Below are positions 1-7,864 of a stretch of DNA of 23,311 bases, piece after piece. Origin of the DNA: Acidilobaceae archaeon. GTDB taxonomy: Archaea; Thermoproteota; Thermoprotei_A; Sulfolobales; Acidilobaceae. Below the pieces are notes generated by a model, which saw only the letters and a list, made by a program, of their open reading frames with translations, was not told where the DNA came from and did no database searches. The stretch is taken from the NCBI GenBank assembly GCA_026985385.1, contig JALSQM010000148.1:1-23311 (forward strand), written 5' to 3'. A program made the translations under genes and the position numbers. Numbering within the stretch: position 1 is the stretch's first letter; the number at the start of each line of letters is the position of its first letter.

Positions 1-1
1 C

Positions 2-742
2 GAGGTGCTGGAGAGGCCTCCCGACTACGTTGTGATACCAGAGCCGAGCGGCCTCAGCCACCCCTGGCACGGCCATAAGGGGCTCCTATGGGCCAGGATC
101 AGGGTCAGGGGGAGGAACGCCCATGCAAGCACCCCCTGGATGGGTAGGAACGCCTTCCTCCTAGCGGCACGCCTAGCCCTGGAGCTGCAGGGGATCCTGG
201 CGTCGATGCTATCCGGTAGGAGGAGCAGGTACAAGACCGAGCCCCCCGAGGCCTCCCAGTCAACATTCGCCATAGGCGGTGAGGCCTGCGTGCCAGGCGG
301 CGGTAAGGCGAACCAGGTGCCTGGAGAGTTCGCATTCACGATCGATAGGAGGCTCATACCCGAGGAGAGCCTGGAACAGGCTAGGGCGGAGCTGGAGGCG
401 GCCCTCCGCTGGGCCTCCACGGGCCTTGGAGGCGTCGAGTACGACCTGGAGATCATAAACGAGTCCGAGCCCGCAGTGAATGAGCCGGGGGAGCTCCTAG
501 AGGCGCTCAGGGAGGCGGCCTCACGGGCTGGGGTGGAGGTCGGAGAGCCCCTCATATGCCCGGGAGGCCTGGATCTCCACTACTACACGGCCATAGGCTC
601 TAGGGCCCTAGCCTATGGGCCCACCTGCTACACCGCTCACGCGCCAGACGAGTACGTCTCCATCGAAGAGATCGAGAAGCTGATAGTGACCTTCCACGCC
701 CTAGCATTCGATAGGAGCGTGTGGCCCGAGGAGACAGCGTAG
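2..742 (+). CDS. M20-family metallopeptidase (DapE/ArgE/ACY1-like), 3' part only
   Basis: The gene is cut by the left edge: the frame is open from base 2, so the GTG at base 5 is not a real start. The family hydrolyses amide bonds in N-acyl amino acids or small peptides with a two-metal site. Seen here are PEPSG, where M20 enzymes carry a metal-binding acidic residue, then the dimerisation (lid) domain with GHKG and NAHASTPWMGRNAF, and near the C-terminus a GGLD motif and TAHAPDEY, whose His is the usual last metal ligand. The first metal motif (HxDxxP) lies outside the window. The substrate is uncertain; desuccinylase or carboxypeptidase-type activity is possible, and archaeal members are often labelled DapE without proof. 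The stop is TAG at 740-742, followed by about 300 bases of non-coding DNA. Confidence 0.9.
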   Translation, partial: EVLERPPDYVVIPEPSGLSHPWHGHKGLLWARIRVRGRNAHASTPWMGRNAFLLAARLALELQGILASMLSGRRSRYKTEPPEASQSTFAIGGEACVPGGGKANQVPGEFAFTIDRRLIPEESLEQARAELEAALRWASTGLGGVEYDLEIINESEPAVNEPGELLEALREAASRAGVEVGEPLICPGGLDLHYYTAIGSRALAYGPTCYTAHAPDEYVSIEEIEKLIVTFHALAFDRSVWPEETA

Positions 743-1039
743 AATAGATACACGCTATTACTCTGCCCCACCTCTTTGTCCCTACCGCTTCATCCTGCTT
801 GAGACTACAGCATATTGCATCTGCGGTGGGGACTCCACCTCGCCCACACGGGTTCCGGCGCCCCTATGGTGTCGTGGGTGGCAGTTGAGGCCAATGGCAC
901 GGGCTTCCCGTCTACGTTCAACCCCACAGGGCCTAGAGTGTGGCCCCCATCACCCCGCAGGACTTCTCCGACATGGAGGGACACAGTCTGAAGTATTTAA
1001 AAGGTTCCTACCCCAGGCCCCTCGCAGGGTGCAAGGGTC
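743..1039. other. Non-coding spacer before metG
   Basis: This 297-base stretch holds no convincing gene. Short open frames exist on both strands but have no ribosome site or recognisable product. A small hairpin is possible at 825-839 (GGTGG, five-base loop, CCACC). I looked for a tRNA: one T-loop-like string (TTCAACC, about 927) lacks a pairing stem, so I rejected it. The only well-supported element is the metG TATA box at its right end. The length is unusual for this window, where most gaps are under 120 bases, so a small RNA cannot be excluded. Confidence 0.5.
994..1002 (+). promoter_or_regulatory. TATA box of the metG operon
   Basis: TATTTAAAA, followed by GG, is a near-ideal archaeal TATA box in otherwise GC-rich DNA. 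Transcription should start about 25 bases downstream, near 1024, giving a leader of roughly 15 bases before the ATG at 1040. The leader has a purine-rich AGGGTG (1026-1031) that can serve as a ribosome site. Confidence 0.75.
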
Positions 1040-2530
1040 ATGGGCGTTTTCTATGTGACAACGCCGATCTACTACCCCAACGCCCCACCCCACATAGGTC
1101 ACGCGTATACGACCGTCTACGCCGACGTACTTGCTAGGTACCACAGGCTACTCGGCGACGAGACCTTCTACCTCACCGGCACTGACGAGCACGGCTTGAA
1201 GCTGCAGAGGGTGGCTGAGAGGGCTGGTAAGAACCCCAAGGAGCTAGTTGACGAGATGGCCCTAGTCTATAAGAGGTACTGGGCCCAGCTCGACATCAGC
1301 TATGACAGGTTCATAAGGACGACTGACCCCGACCACGAGGAGCTCGTTCGATGGGCCCTTAGGGAGATGAGGAGTAGGGGCTACATCTACAAGGGCAGGT
1401 ACTCGGGCTGGTACTGCGTTGACTGCGAGAAGTTCTACAGCGAGGGAGAGTACGTCGTGGTCGAGGGGAAGCCCCACTGCCCCATCCACCGGAAGCCCCT
1501 CGAGTGGGTGGAGGAGGAGACGTACTACTTCAAGCTGAGCGTGTTCGAGCAGCATCTGAGGAAAACCATACCAGAGAGGGTCTACCCCGACTACTATGCG
1601 AGGGAGGTGCTCGGGAAGCTGGATAAGGAGGGCCTCAGGGATATCAGCATCTCAAGGCCGAGATCCAGGGTTTGGTGGGGCATACCTATACCCTGGGATC
1701 CCGAGCACACCACCTACGTCTGGTTTGACGCTCTACTAAACTACCTGACGGGTGCTGGCCTGCTCTCGGATAGAGGGAGATTCGAGAGGCTCTGGAGCAA
1801 TGTGCACCACGTGATTGGGAAGGACATACTCTGGTTCCACACCGTCATATGGTTCTCCATGCTGGAAGCCCTCGACATATCCCCGCCCCGCCGCGTCATA
1901 GTGCACGGGTTCCTCATCAATAGGGGGTTGAAGATGGGTAAGTCCGCCGGCAACGTCATAGCCATAGAGGATCTGGTAGAGCGCTACCAGGGGAGCGATG
2001 GCGCCCGCTACGTGCTCATGAGGGTCTTCAACCCGGGTAAGGACGTTGATATATCATTCGAGCTATTCGACAGCATCTACAACTCCGACCTAGCAGACAA
2101 CCTTGGCAACCTCGTTAGGAGGGTCTCAACACTTGCACTCAGAAAGCTGGGGGGCCTAGTCGAGGCTTCAGGGGTTGACGGCCGCATAGAGAGGGCTGTC
2201 GAGAGGGCGTTAGAGGAGTACGCGAGCCACATGGAGTCCTTCGACGTGTCAAACGCTATCCAGAGCGTCATGGCGGCCCTCAGGGAGGCGAATGCCTACA
2301 TAAACGAGACTAGGCCCTGGGAGAAGGCTAGGCCCTCCGAGGAGCTCTACAGCCTACTCGAGGCCATTAGGGCTGCGGCGAACGCCCTCCAAGTAGTGAT
2401 ACCGAGGGCAGCAGCTAGGACGGCTGCAGCGCTCGGCTTCGAGTTGGACAGGCCTGATAGGGGTTTAGACTCCCAGAGGGTCTATAAGGTGAGGGAGTCA
2501 CCTATACTCTTCAAGAAGGTGAGGGGATAA
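1040..2530 (+). CDS. metG: Methionyl-tRNA synthetase, bacterial (Thermus)-like single-zinc form
   Basis: Class I synthetase that charges tRNA-Met for translation in the cytoplasm. The 496-residue protein has the HIGH motif at 18-21 and the KMSKS-type loop as KMGKS at 298-302. The connective domain carries one zinc-knuckle set: C126-x2-C129 and C147-x2-H150. The core (for example DRFIRTT, YCVDCEKFY, SISRPRSRVWWGIPIPWD, TYVWFDALLNYLTG) looks like the Thermus-type bacterial enzyme; archaeal MetRS normally has a four-Cys double knuckle. The protein ends after the anticodon-binding helical domain, and no C-terminal tRNA-binding (Arc1p/EMAP-like) domain is attached. It starts with ATG behind a strong TATA box and is the first gene of an apparent three-gene operon. 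Function is very likely; its origin by transfer from bacteria is inference. Confidence 0.97.
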   Translation: MGVFYVTTPIYYPNAPPHIGHAYTTVYADVLARYHRLLGDETFYLTGTDEHGLKLQRVAERAGKNPKELVDEMALVYKRYWAQLDISYDRFIRTTDPDHEELVRWALREMRSRGYIYKGRYSGWYCVDCEKFYSEGEYVVVEGKPHCPIHRKPLEWVEEETYYFKLSVFEQHLRKTIPERVYPDYYAREVLGKLDKEGLRDISISRPRSRVWWGIPIPWDPEHTTYVWFDALLNYLTGAGLLSDRGRFERLWSNVHHVIGKDILWFHTVIWFSMLEALDISPPRRVIVHGFLINRGLKMGKSAGNVIAIEDLVERYQGSDGARYVLMRVFNPGKDVDISFELFDSIYNSDLADNLGNLVRRVSTLALRKLGGLVEASGVDGRIERAVERALEEYASHMESFDVSNAIQSVMAALREANAYINETRPWEKARPSEELYSLLEAIRAAANALQVVIPRAAARTAAALGFELDRPDRGLDSQRVYKVRESPILFKKVRG

Positions 2531-2566
2531 CTCTCCCCTCACACCTGCTAGGCGCCAGCCCTGGAG

Positions 2567-3631
2567 GTGTCACACCTGGCCCTCGGGGAGGCGGTGGAGG
2601 AGGCGCTTGCAGTACTCGAGAGGGCCCTCGCCCTGCCGAGGTGGATTATAGCCTTCAGTGGCGGCAAGGACAGCACCGTGCTACTCGACATTACACTGGC
2701 CTTCCTCGACTCCTCCTGCAGCGGGAACCGCTGCCCCGATAGGGTCATAGTGGCGTATAGCGACACCCTAATGGAGTGGCCCCCGCTGAGGAGGTGGGCC
2801 CTCCAGGTTATGAGGGGAGCGGGATCCTGGGCCTCCTCTAGGGGGCTACCCGTCGAGTTCAGGGTGCTGCAGCCCGCCCCAGGGTGGAGCTTCCTCGAGC
2901 TGATAGTTGAGAGGGGCTACACCGCGCCGAGCCCCATGTTCAGGTGGTGCACGAACCACTTGAAGGCGAGGCCCGCTAAGAGGCTGGTGAGGAGCCTCGG
3001 GTGGGAGCCTAGGTCCACCGCTGTCCTGACCGGTGTTAGGCTGGAGGAGAGCTCCTCCAGGAGGGGGAGGGGCTGCCCCCTCTGCCGCTCGGCCCCCGGC
3101 TCCGCGGTGCCCCTAGTAGACTACGGGATCCCGGTGACTCCCCTCGCCTCCTGGAGCAGCGACGATGTCTGGGACTACCTAGAGGGCAGAGAGCCCGTCT
3201 GGGGTGGCAGCTTCAAGCCCCTACTCGAGATCTACGGCCCCCAGAGGAGGAGGAACCCCCCGCGCTTCGGCTGCGCCCTATGCCCCCTCATCAAGAGGGA
3301 GGACTCCGCCTGGCAGTTGGCTGAGAGGGGGCTCCTCGACCCCGAGGCCCCTAGACTGGCGAGGGAGTGGGTGAGCCTCTACATAAGGCTCAGCAGGGTT
3401 GAGCCTTGGAAGTGGAGGGAGCCCCGGGAGCCCCGGGGGAGGTTCAGGCTCCCCTACGGGAGGCTCAACTGGGAGGCCCGGAGGCTCCTACTAGAGAAGC
3501 TATTAGAATACGCATCCAGGAGCCCCAGCCTCTGCGAGGCCGTGAAACCCATGCTGGAGAGGCTGGGGCTAACCTGCCCTGGGGAAGCCGTAGAGCAACG
3601 GGGGGAGGCCACACTAAAACCCGCGGGCTAG
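2567..3631 (+). CDS. PAPS-reductase-fold / DndC-like ATP-dependent sulfur-transfer protein
   Basis: Adenine-nucleotide alpha-hydrolase fold. It has the PP-loop SGGKDS at 31-36, then FRWCTNHLK with C128, GVRLEESSSR, a WSSDDVWDYL motif and RFGCALCP. This order matches DndC/PAPS-reductase relatives, in which ATP activates a substrate for sulfur insertion or reductive release. Two CxxC pairs (C170/C173 and C236/C239) plus C128 could hold an Fe-S cluster; that is inference. At 354 residues it is shorter than typical DndC (roughly 500). No dndA/B/D/E, cysD or sulfite reductase gene lies nearby, so DNA phosphorothioation is not supported; tRNA or cofactor thiolation, or PAPS/APS reduction, remain open. 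The GTG at 2567 is the first start after an in-frame TAG at 2549, but its GGAGGTG ribosome site (2563-2569) overlaps it. Translation may begin downstream, at CTG 2576 or GTG 2594. It follows metG by 36 bases. Confidence 0.85.
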   Translation: MSHLALGEAVEEALAVLERALALPRWIIAFSGGKDSTVLLDITLAFLDSSCSGNRCPDRVIVAYSDTLMEWPPLRRWALQVMRGAGSWASSRGLPVEFRVLQPAPGWSFLELIVERGYTAPSPMFRWCTNHLKARPAKRLVRSLGWEPRSTAVLTGVRLEESSSRRGRGCPLCRSAPGSAVPLVDYGIPVTPLASWSSDDVWDYLEGREPVWGGSFKPLLEIYGPQRRRNPPRFGCALCPLIKREDSAWQLAERGLLDPEAPRLAREWVSLYIRLSRVEPWKWREPREPRGRFRLPYGRLNWEARRLLLEKLLEYASRSPSLCEAVKPMLERLGLTCPGEAVEQRGEATLKPAG

Positions 3632-3660
3632 CCTAGAGGCGCACCCGAGGAGTGGCCGCC

Positions 3661-4299
3661 TTGGAGTCTCAGGGAGCCGTGGATCTGGAGACGGTTAAGG
3701 AGTGGCTCGTAGAGGGGGTGGATAACCCCGAGAGGATGGAGCACGTCAAGTTCACCGTGCTGGAGGAGAGGAGGGAGAATGGCAGGCTCACGGCGTTCAA
3801 AGCCACGAGCCCCAGGATCCCGGTTAGCCTTTACGTAGCCGACCTGGGTGAGAAGCCCATACCAGCCCTTAGGGTGGTAGTAGAGACCGGGGTGGCGACT
3901 GTAGACCTCGAGCCCGAGGCCAAGCTTAGAGCCTACAGGCTCCTCCTACTCCTATCCAAGCTCCCCCTCATCAAGGTCTTCATCCACGGCTCCGAGCACT
4001 CCATAGCGCTGGCCGTGGACCTGGACAAGAGGAGCCTGGGTAGGGACGAGTTCAACGACGCTATAGCCGCTATCGCCATAGCGTATAACCTCCTCGTGAG
4101 GGAGCTGGGCCTCGAGGAGGAGGCGGGCGCCGAGGCCCTCAAGAACCTGCAGGAGCTAGCGGCGGCGCAGCTGCGTAGAGGCAAGAGTAGGAGCGAGGTT
4201 GAGGAGATGCTGGTGAGAGCGGGGATCCCACGCGAGCTTGCCGATAAGATAGTTGAAAGCGTATACGGACCCCACGGCGAGGAGGCATTCTACACCTAG
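3661..4299 (+). CDS. Unrecognised protein, possibly YbjN-like fold
   Basis: I do not recognise this gene with certainty. Residues about 15-145 (from the GTG at 3652) alternate strand- and helix-like stretches, and the segment from KVFIHG through VDLDKRSLGRDEFNDAIAAIA to LLVREL resembles the YbjN / type III chaperone-like fold: a strand of hydrophobic and acidic residues, then a long helix. The C-terminal 60 residues are helical and end in a UBA-like helix set (SEVEEMLVRAGIPRELADKIVE). There are no signal peptide, membrane segments or catalytic motif. The reading frame opens with GTG at 3652, but GAGGAG (3647-3652) overlaps that codon and sits eight bases before TTG 3661, so I prefer TTG. It follows the DndC-like gene by about 20-29 bases, so it is probably in the metG operon. 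Its TAG shares the CTAG tetranucleotide with the stop of the convergent TrmB-like gene. Confidence 0.75.
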   Translation: MESQGAVDLETVKEWLVEGVDNPERMEHVKFTVLEERRENGRLTAFKATSPRIPVSLYVADLGEKPIPALRVVVETGVATVDLEPEAKLRAYRLLLLLSKLPLIKVFIHGSEHSIALAVDLDKRSLGRDEFNDAIAAIAIAYNLLVRELGLEEEAGAEALKNLQELAAAQLRRGKSRSEVEEMLVRAGIPRELADKIVESVYGPHGEEAFYT

Positions 4300-5060
4300 C
4301 CCCCCTCACACCCCTCAAGAGCCTCGAAAAGCACCTTCTTGAGCGCCTCAGCGAACTCCCTGCTCCTAACGACGACGCCTACAACACCGCCACCGGGGCC
4401 GGGGAGCCCTATGACTACCCTGTCGCAGGCCACCATGTAGTCGAGGGTCACGCATGGAGCCCTGTGGACCTCAACGCCTAGGGAGCGGGCCTCCTCAAGC
4501 GCATCGGGGGGTATGGAGGCGCTCCTCGGCACAACGACGAGAGCCCCCACACCACGCTCGGCCAGCCTAGCCAATAGCTCCCTTAGGAGGGGCCATAGAT
4601 CCCCCAGCCTCTCGAGGGCCTTGTAGGCGGAGAAGAGGGGCCTCTCAGGGCATGACTCTAAGATCGCCGAGGCCCAGGCGAGGGCCGATTCAAGGCCGTG
4701 GATGAGTAGCACCGACTCGCCGCTGGGCTGTTGCCTCGATAGCCCCGCCAGCTCTCTCGCGAGAGCCGCCAGCTCCTCCGCCTGCTTCCTAGCCTCGAGT
4801 ATCCTACGCTCACCCTCGGCGGCCAAGGCCTCCTCGGGGGGTACTGGGGCGTAGTAGGGGCCCTCAGCCTTCACTAGGCCCCTCCACTCCAGGCTCCTCA
4901 GCACATCATAGACCCTCTGCTGGGGCACCCCGGACTCCCGGGCCACCTCGCGCGGCTGAGCCCTCCCGAGGCGTAGGAGCGCGAGGTACGCCCTGGCCTC
5001 GTATCCAGAGAGGCCGAGGAGCCCCCTCAACCTGGCTTCAATGCCCGCGTACTCCACCAC
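4296..5060 (-). CDS. TrmB-family transcriptional regulator
   Basis: This 254-residue protein starts with a winged helix-turn-helix (about residues 8-75: LLGLSGYEARAYLALLRLG, then EVARESGVPQQRVYDVLRSLEWRGLVK), the signature arrangement of TrmB-type archaeal repressors. A helical linker (about 80-110) follows, then a C-terminal alpha/beta region (about 115-250) like the phospholipase-D-related sensor half of these proteins, which in known cases binds sugars. No ligand can be inferred here. It starts with GTG. It lies 42 bases downstream of herA on the same strand, but a TATA-like box directly after the herA stop suggests it can be transcribed alone. Whether it controls the repair operon is not shown by the sequence. 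Confidence 0.88.
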   Translation of the reverse strand: MVEYAGIEARLRGLLGLSGYEARAYLALLRLGRAQPREVARESGVPQQRVYDVLRSLEWRGLVKAEGPYYAPVPPEEALAAEGERRILEARKQAEELAALARELAGLSRQQPSGESVLLIHGLESALAWASAILESCPERPLFSAYKALERLGDLWPLLRELLARLAERGVGALVVVPRSASIPPDALEEARSLGVEVHRAPCVTLDYMVACDRVVIGLPGPGGGVVGVVVRSREFAEALKKVLFEALEGCEGG

Positions 5061-5091
5061 ATGGCCCCCTATACTGCTCCAGCCAACCGGA

Positions 5092-5100
5092 GTTTTATGA
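5092..5100 (-). promoter_or_regulatory. TATA-like box before the TrmB-family gene
   Basis: On the minus strand this reads TCATAAAAC, three bases past the herA TAG (5105-5103) and about 35 bases before the GTG at 5060. Expected transcription start is near 5070, giving a leader of about 10 bases. It is the only AT-rich patch in this gap. Confidence 0.5.
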
Positions 5101-5102
5101 GG

Positions 5103-6665
5103 CTAGAGTATGCTGACGTCCTCGGAGACGTCCCCCCTACCGGGGGGTGCCTGGTGGGTGCTCCACTCGCCGATGGCGTCCACGTCGGCCCCCTTAGTCC
5201 TAGCGTTGCAGAGGTCTATCTTCACTATCGCTGGCAGCCTCGTCATGCTACCGAGCACTACGGCCTCCCCGGGGCTTAAGGCTGGGAGTACACTGGCTAG
5301 ATCCTCGCTTAGCTGCTCGCTGGCGGCTTGTATGTACCTTATATCACTGGGCTCGACGACTCTCAATATGATCTTGTTATTCGTCTGCCCGAGCACGTCT
5401 GGGTCTAGGCCCTTAGGCCTCTGGCTCACGAGGACTAGGCCTACGCCGAACTTCCTCCCCTCCCTGGCGACCCTGGCGGCCCAGTACTTGGTTAGTGTGG
5501 ACTCATCCTTCCTAACGAGTGTGTGCGCCTCCTCTATGACGGCTATGACGGGGGTGGGGTAGCCTTCGCGTCCGTCGCTCCTCCTCCACCTCTTCCTCTC
5601 CTCCAGTAGTAGCCTGAGATAGTGGGCTACCACGGCGTCGGCGCCCGCCTCGTCCACCTCGCTTAGATCGAACACAGTCAGCATGCCGGGTTTAACTATG
5701 TCCTCAAGTCTGGTGTGGTAGAAGGGGTCAAGCACGTCTCCATATATAGCCTTCACATCGTCGAGCTTGCTCTCCACGCCTATCACCTGCTTGTTGTCGG
5801 GGTTCCCAGCCTCCCTCTTGATGGAGGGGCTCCTCACGAGCTCCAGCACCCTCTCCAGGAACCTCGCGGGCTGCAGGTCGCCGCGGGCATACTCCTCGAG
5901 CGCCCTCTCCCAGGCGAGCCTTAGGAGCCTCTCCTGGACTATGGCGTTCTCCGGTAGCCGGGCTAGCCTCTTGAGCTCGGCGAAGGATAGGGTTACGGGG
6001 TTTATCTTGGCCCTCTGAACGTTGATCCTCCCCGGCACGAGGCCCTCCGCCGAGGCGTACTCCCCGTGGACGTCGAATATCACCATGGTGCCCCCGAGCT
6101 CGCCCACTATCCTCTCGGCTAGGACGCACACCGTATTGCTCTTACCGCCCCCCGTCACGGCTAGTATCGCTAGGTGGCGGAAGAGCTGGTTAACACCTAT
6201 GTAGAAGGGGACCCGCGAGTCCCTCAGCTCACCGATCCTCACCCAGCCCCTCCCACCCTTGAATATCGCCTCTAGGAGGCTGGGCGTTGCCAGGTAGACC
6301 TCCGAGCCCGGATCCGCCGGCGTGTGAGGCGACGCCAGCTTACCCCTCTTGACTAGATCCTCCACAAGGCCCAGCCACCTGATTGTACCCCTCCTATACG
6401 GCCGCCCGAGTAGGTCCCTGTAGGCGGCCAGGCTCTCGACCTCCTCGGCGTCCGTGGTGGCCTCCGGTAGTAGCGTGTGACCGCTTGCAACCCTCTCGAC
6501 AATACCCAGCACGCAGCCCTCCACGGTAGCGGTGACCACGTAGAGGCCCGCTGCAGGCGTCACCGTGGACCTTGAGTCGAAGAGTACAACACTCCTAACG
6601 GGGGTACTCTCCCCTATCACCCACCCCACTCGGGGGGCTCCCTTGCAGGGCTCTAAGAGGCTCAT
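5103..6665 (-). CDS. herA: HerA DNA helicase/translocase
   Basis: FtsK/HerA-superfamily hexameric ATPase that pumps DNA and works with NurA (and Mre11-Rad50) to make the 3' single strands needed for homologous recombination. The N-terminal about 100 residues fit the HAS beta-barrel. The Walker A reads AVTGGGKSN with K175, followed by VIFDVHGEYAS. The Walker B is VIAVIEEAHT with E378-E379, followed by the Arg-rich KFGVGLVLVSQRPKG segment (sensor/arginine-finger region). I place the start at ATG 6665, not the GTG at 6674: GAGGTG lies six bases upstream, and the ATG overlaps the nurA TGA in an ATGA, a typical coupling junction. It is the last resection gene of the operon; in some other archaea herA comes first. 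Confidence 0.95.
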   Translation of the reverse strand: MSLLEPCKGAPRVGWVIGESTPVRSVVLFDSRSTVTPAAGLYVVTATVEGCVLGIVERVASGHTLLPEATTDAEEVESLAAYRDLLGRPYRRGTIRWLGLVEDLVKRGKLASPHTPADPGSEVYLATPSLLEAIFKGGRGWVRIGELRDSRVPFYIGVNQLFRHLAILAVTGGGKSNTVCVLAERIVGELGGTMVIFDVHGEYASAEGLVPGRINVQRAKINPVTLSFAELKRLARLPENAIVQERLLRLAWERALEEYARGDLQPARFLERVLELVRSPSIKREAGNPDNKQVIGVESKLDDVKAIYGDVLDPFYHTRLEDIVKPGMLTVFDLSEVDEAGADAVVAHYLRLLLEERKRWRRSDGREGYPTPVIAVIEEAHTLVRKDESTLTKYWAARVAREGRKFGVGLVLVSQRPKGLDPDVLGQTNNKIILRVVEPSDIRYIQAASEQLSEDLASVLPALSPGEAVVLGSMTRLPAIVKIDLCNARTKGADVDAIGEWSTHQAPPGRGDVSEDVSIL

Positions 6666-7864
6666 AGCATCCACCTCTCCCTCCTCTCAAGCTCTAAGCC
6701 TAGGAGGTCGAGTATCCTCTCAACCTCCTCTGAGCCCAGGTGAGCCCTCCTATGGGCTATAGTAAGGCTCAGGGGGTAGCCCCGAGCCCGGGGGAGGCTC
6801 TCGAGGGCGGAAACCACCCTCTCAACGGAGGCTCCGGGGTCTCCCCCCTCCTCGAGGTCGAAGGCTATCTCGACCTTAAGTATCGGGGCCCCCGGGTCTA
6901 GTCTGACATAGAACTCTAGGAGTCCAAGCCTCTCCCTGTAGAAGCTGTCCAGCCCCCCATCCTCGGGTAGCAGGGGGCCCCTCACCCTGCTCCTCTCAAG
7001 CCCCCTAAGCTCCTCGAGCCCCCTCCGCACCCTATACTCAGTCATGAAGGGGTCGAACCTCCTCAGCCTCTTGAGGTAGTAGACGTCGGGTAGGCTCCTC
7101 CCAAAGAAGCTCGTAGACCTGCTCGTCTTCGTTATGAAGACCGGCGTCACACCCCTACGCCAGGCCTCCTCAAGCAGGCTCCTCAGGGCCGCCAGCTTCT
7201 CTGTCCACTCGAGGAACGCTATCCAGCCCCCATCCTCGTCCTTCAGATCATCAACCCCGACGCGGGAGGACACCAGGAGCGGGGCTGCAGGGGCCTCACC
7301 CTCCAGCCACAGCCTAGCCATCTCGGCGAGCGCCTCGGCCAGATCCATGCCTAGCCTGCCCTTCAACTCGCTGATAGCCTCCGACATGCCTACCTCAGCT
7401 ACACCCGGCCTATGGCGCGCCACCAGGGGTCTGAGGCTGCCATCCCAGAGGAGTAGCCCGCCATCGATGGCTGGGAGGACATCCCTAGCCGCTAGAGCCT
7501 CCAGGGTTTCCCTATACATGCGTGCCCTCTCCTCCGAGTACCTCTGCGGTACCATTACTCCGACGTCGGAGTACTCGGCCTCCACGAGGGTCCCATAGGA
7601 TCCCCCCTCGCCCCCGTAGGAGGAGGCCCACCCCCTCACTATGAAGACGCTGTAGGCCTCGAATTCGACGAGCCTGCTACCACCGTCCTCGGCTGCATGG
7701 GGCAGCCGGCTCCCGCGGGGGCTCGGGGATGGGAGGTTCTCTATCCTAACATTAGTTAGCGGGGGCTCTCCGGAGCGCAGCTTCTCTATGATACCCCTTA
7801 TCAGGTCCCTCTTAGACCTAGCGGCCTCGAAGAGCCTCCCCCTCAAACTCCTCACACCCCACAT
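6662..7864 (-). CDS. nurA: NurA 5'-3' nuclease
   Basis: RNase H-like nuclease partner of HerA that degrades the 5' strand at DNA breaks. The 400-residue protein has the family's acidic sites in AEDGGS (D60) and AIDGGLLLWDGSL (D134 and D141), which supply Mn-binding residues in NurA. Later conserved parts include LVSSRVGVDDLKDEDGG, a KTSRSTSFF stretch typical of the central part, and the C-terminal APILKVEIAF region. The ATG at 7864 lies inside the end of rad50 (13-base overlap). An alternative GTG at 7855 would give a 4-base GTGA overlap but has no ribosome site. The herA start overlaps its stop. Position between rad50 and herA supports the assignment as much as the motifs do. Confidence 0.92.
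   Translation of the reverse strand: MWGVRSLRGRLFEAARSKRDLIRGIIEKLRSGEPPLTNVRIENLPSPSPRGSRLPHAAEDGGSRLVEFEAYSVFIVRGWASSYGGEGGSYGTLVEAEYSDVGVMVPQRYSEERARMYRETLEALAARDVLPAIDGGLLLWDGSLRPLVARHRPGVAEVGMSEAISELKGRLGMDLAEALAEMARLWLEGEAPAAPLLVSSRVGVDDLKDEDGGWIAFLEWTEKLAALRSLLEEAWRRGVTPVFITKTSRSTSFFGRSLPDVYYLKRLRRFDPFMTEYRVRRGLEELRGLERSRVRGPLLPEDGGLDSFYRERLGLLEFYVRLDPGAPILKVEIAFDLEEGGDPGASVERVVSALESLPRARGYPLSLTIAHRRAHLGSEEVERILDLLGLELERRERWML

Noticed and set aside
25..555. Minus-strand open frame under the M20 gene
   Set aside because: No motif or ribosome site; the plus strand has a clear M20 protein.
910..945. tRNA-like T loop (TTCAACC)
   Set aside because: The flanking five bases do not pair and no acceptor or anticodon stem can be drawn.
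940..1137. 65-residue frame running into metG
   Set aside because: Out of frame with metG, composition unlike a protein, no product recognised.
2567..3631. DNA phosphorothioation (dnd) system
   Set aside because: Only a DndC-like protein is present; no dndA, B, D or E gene in the window.
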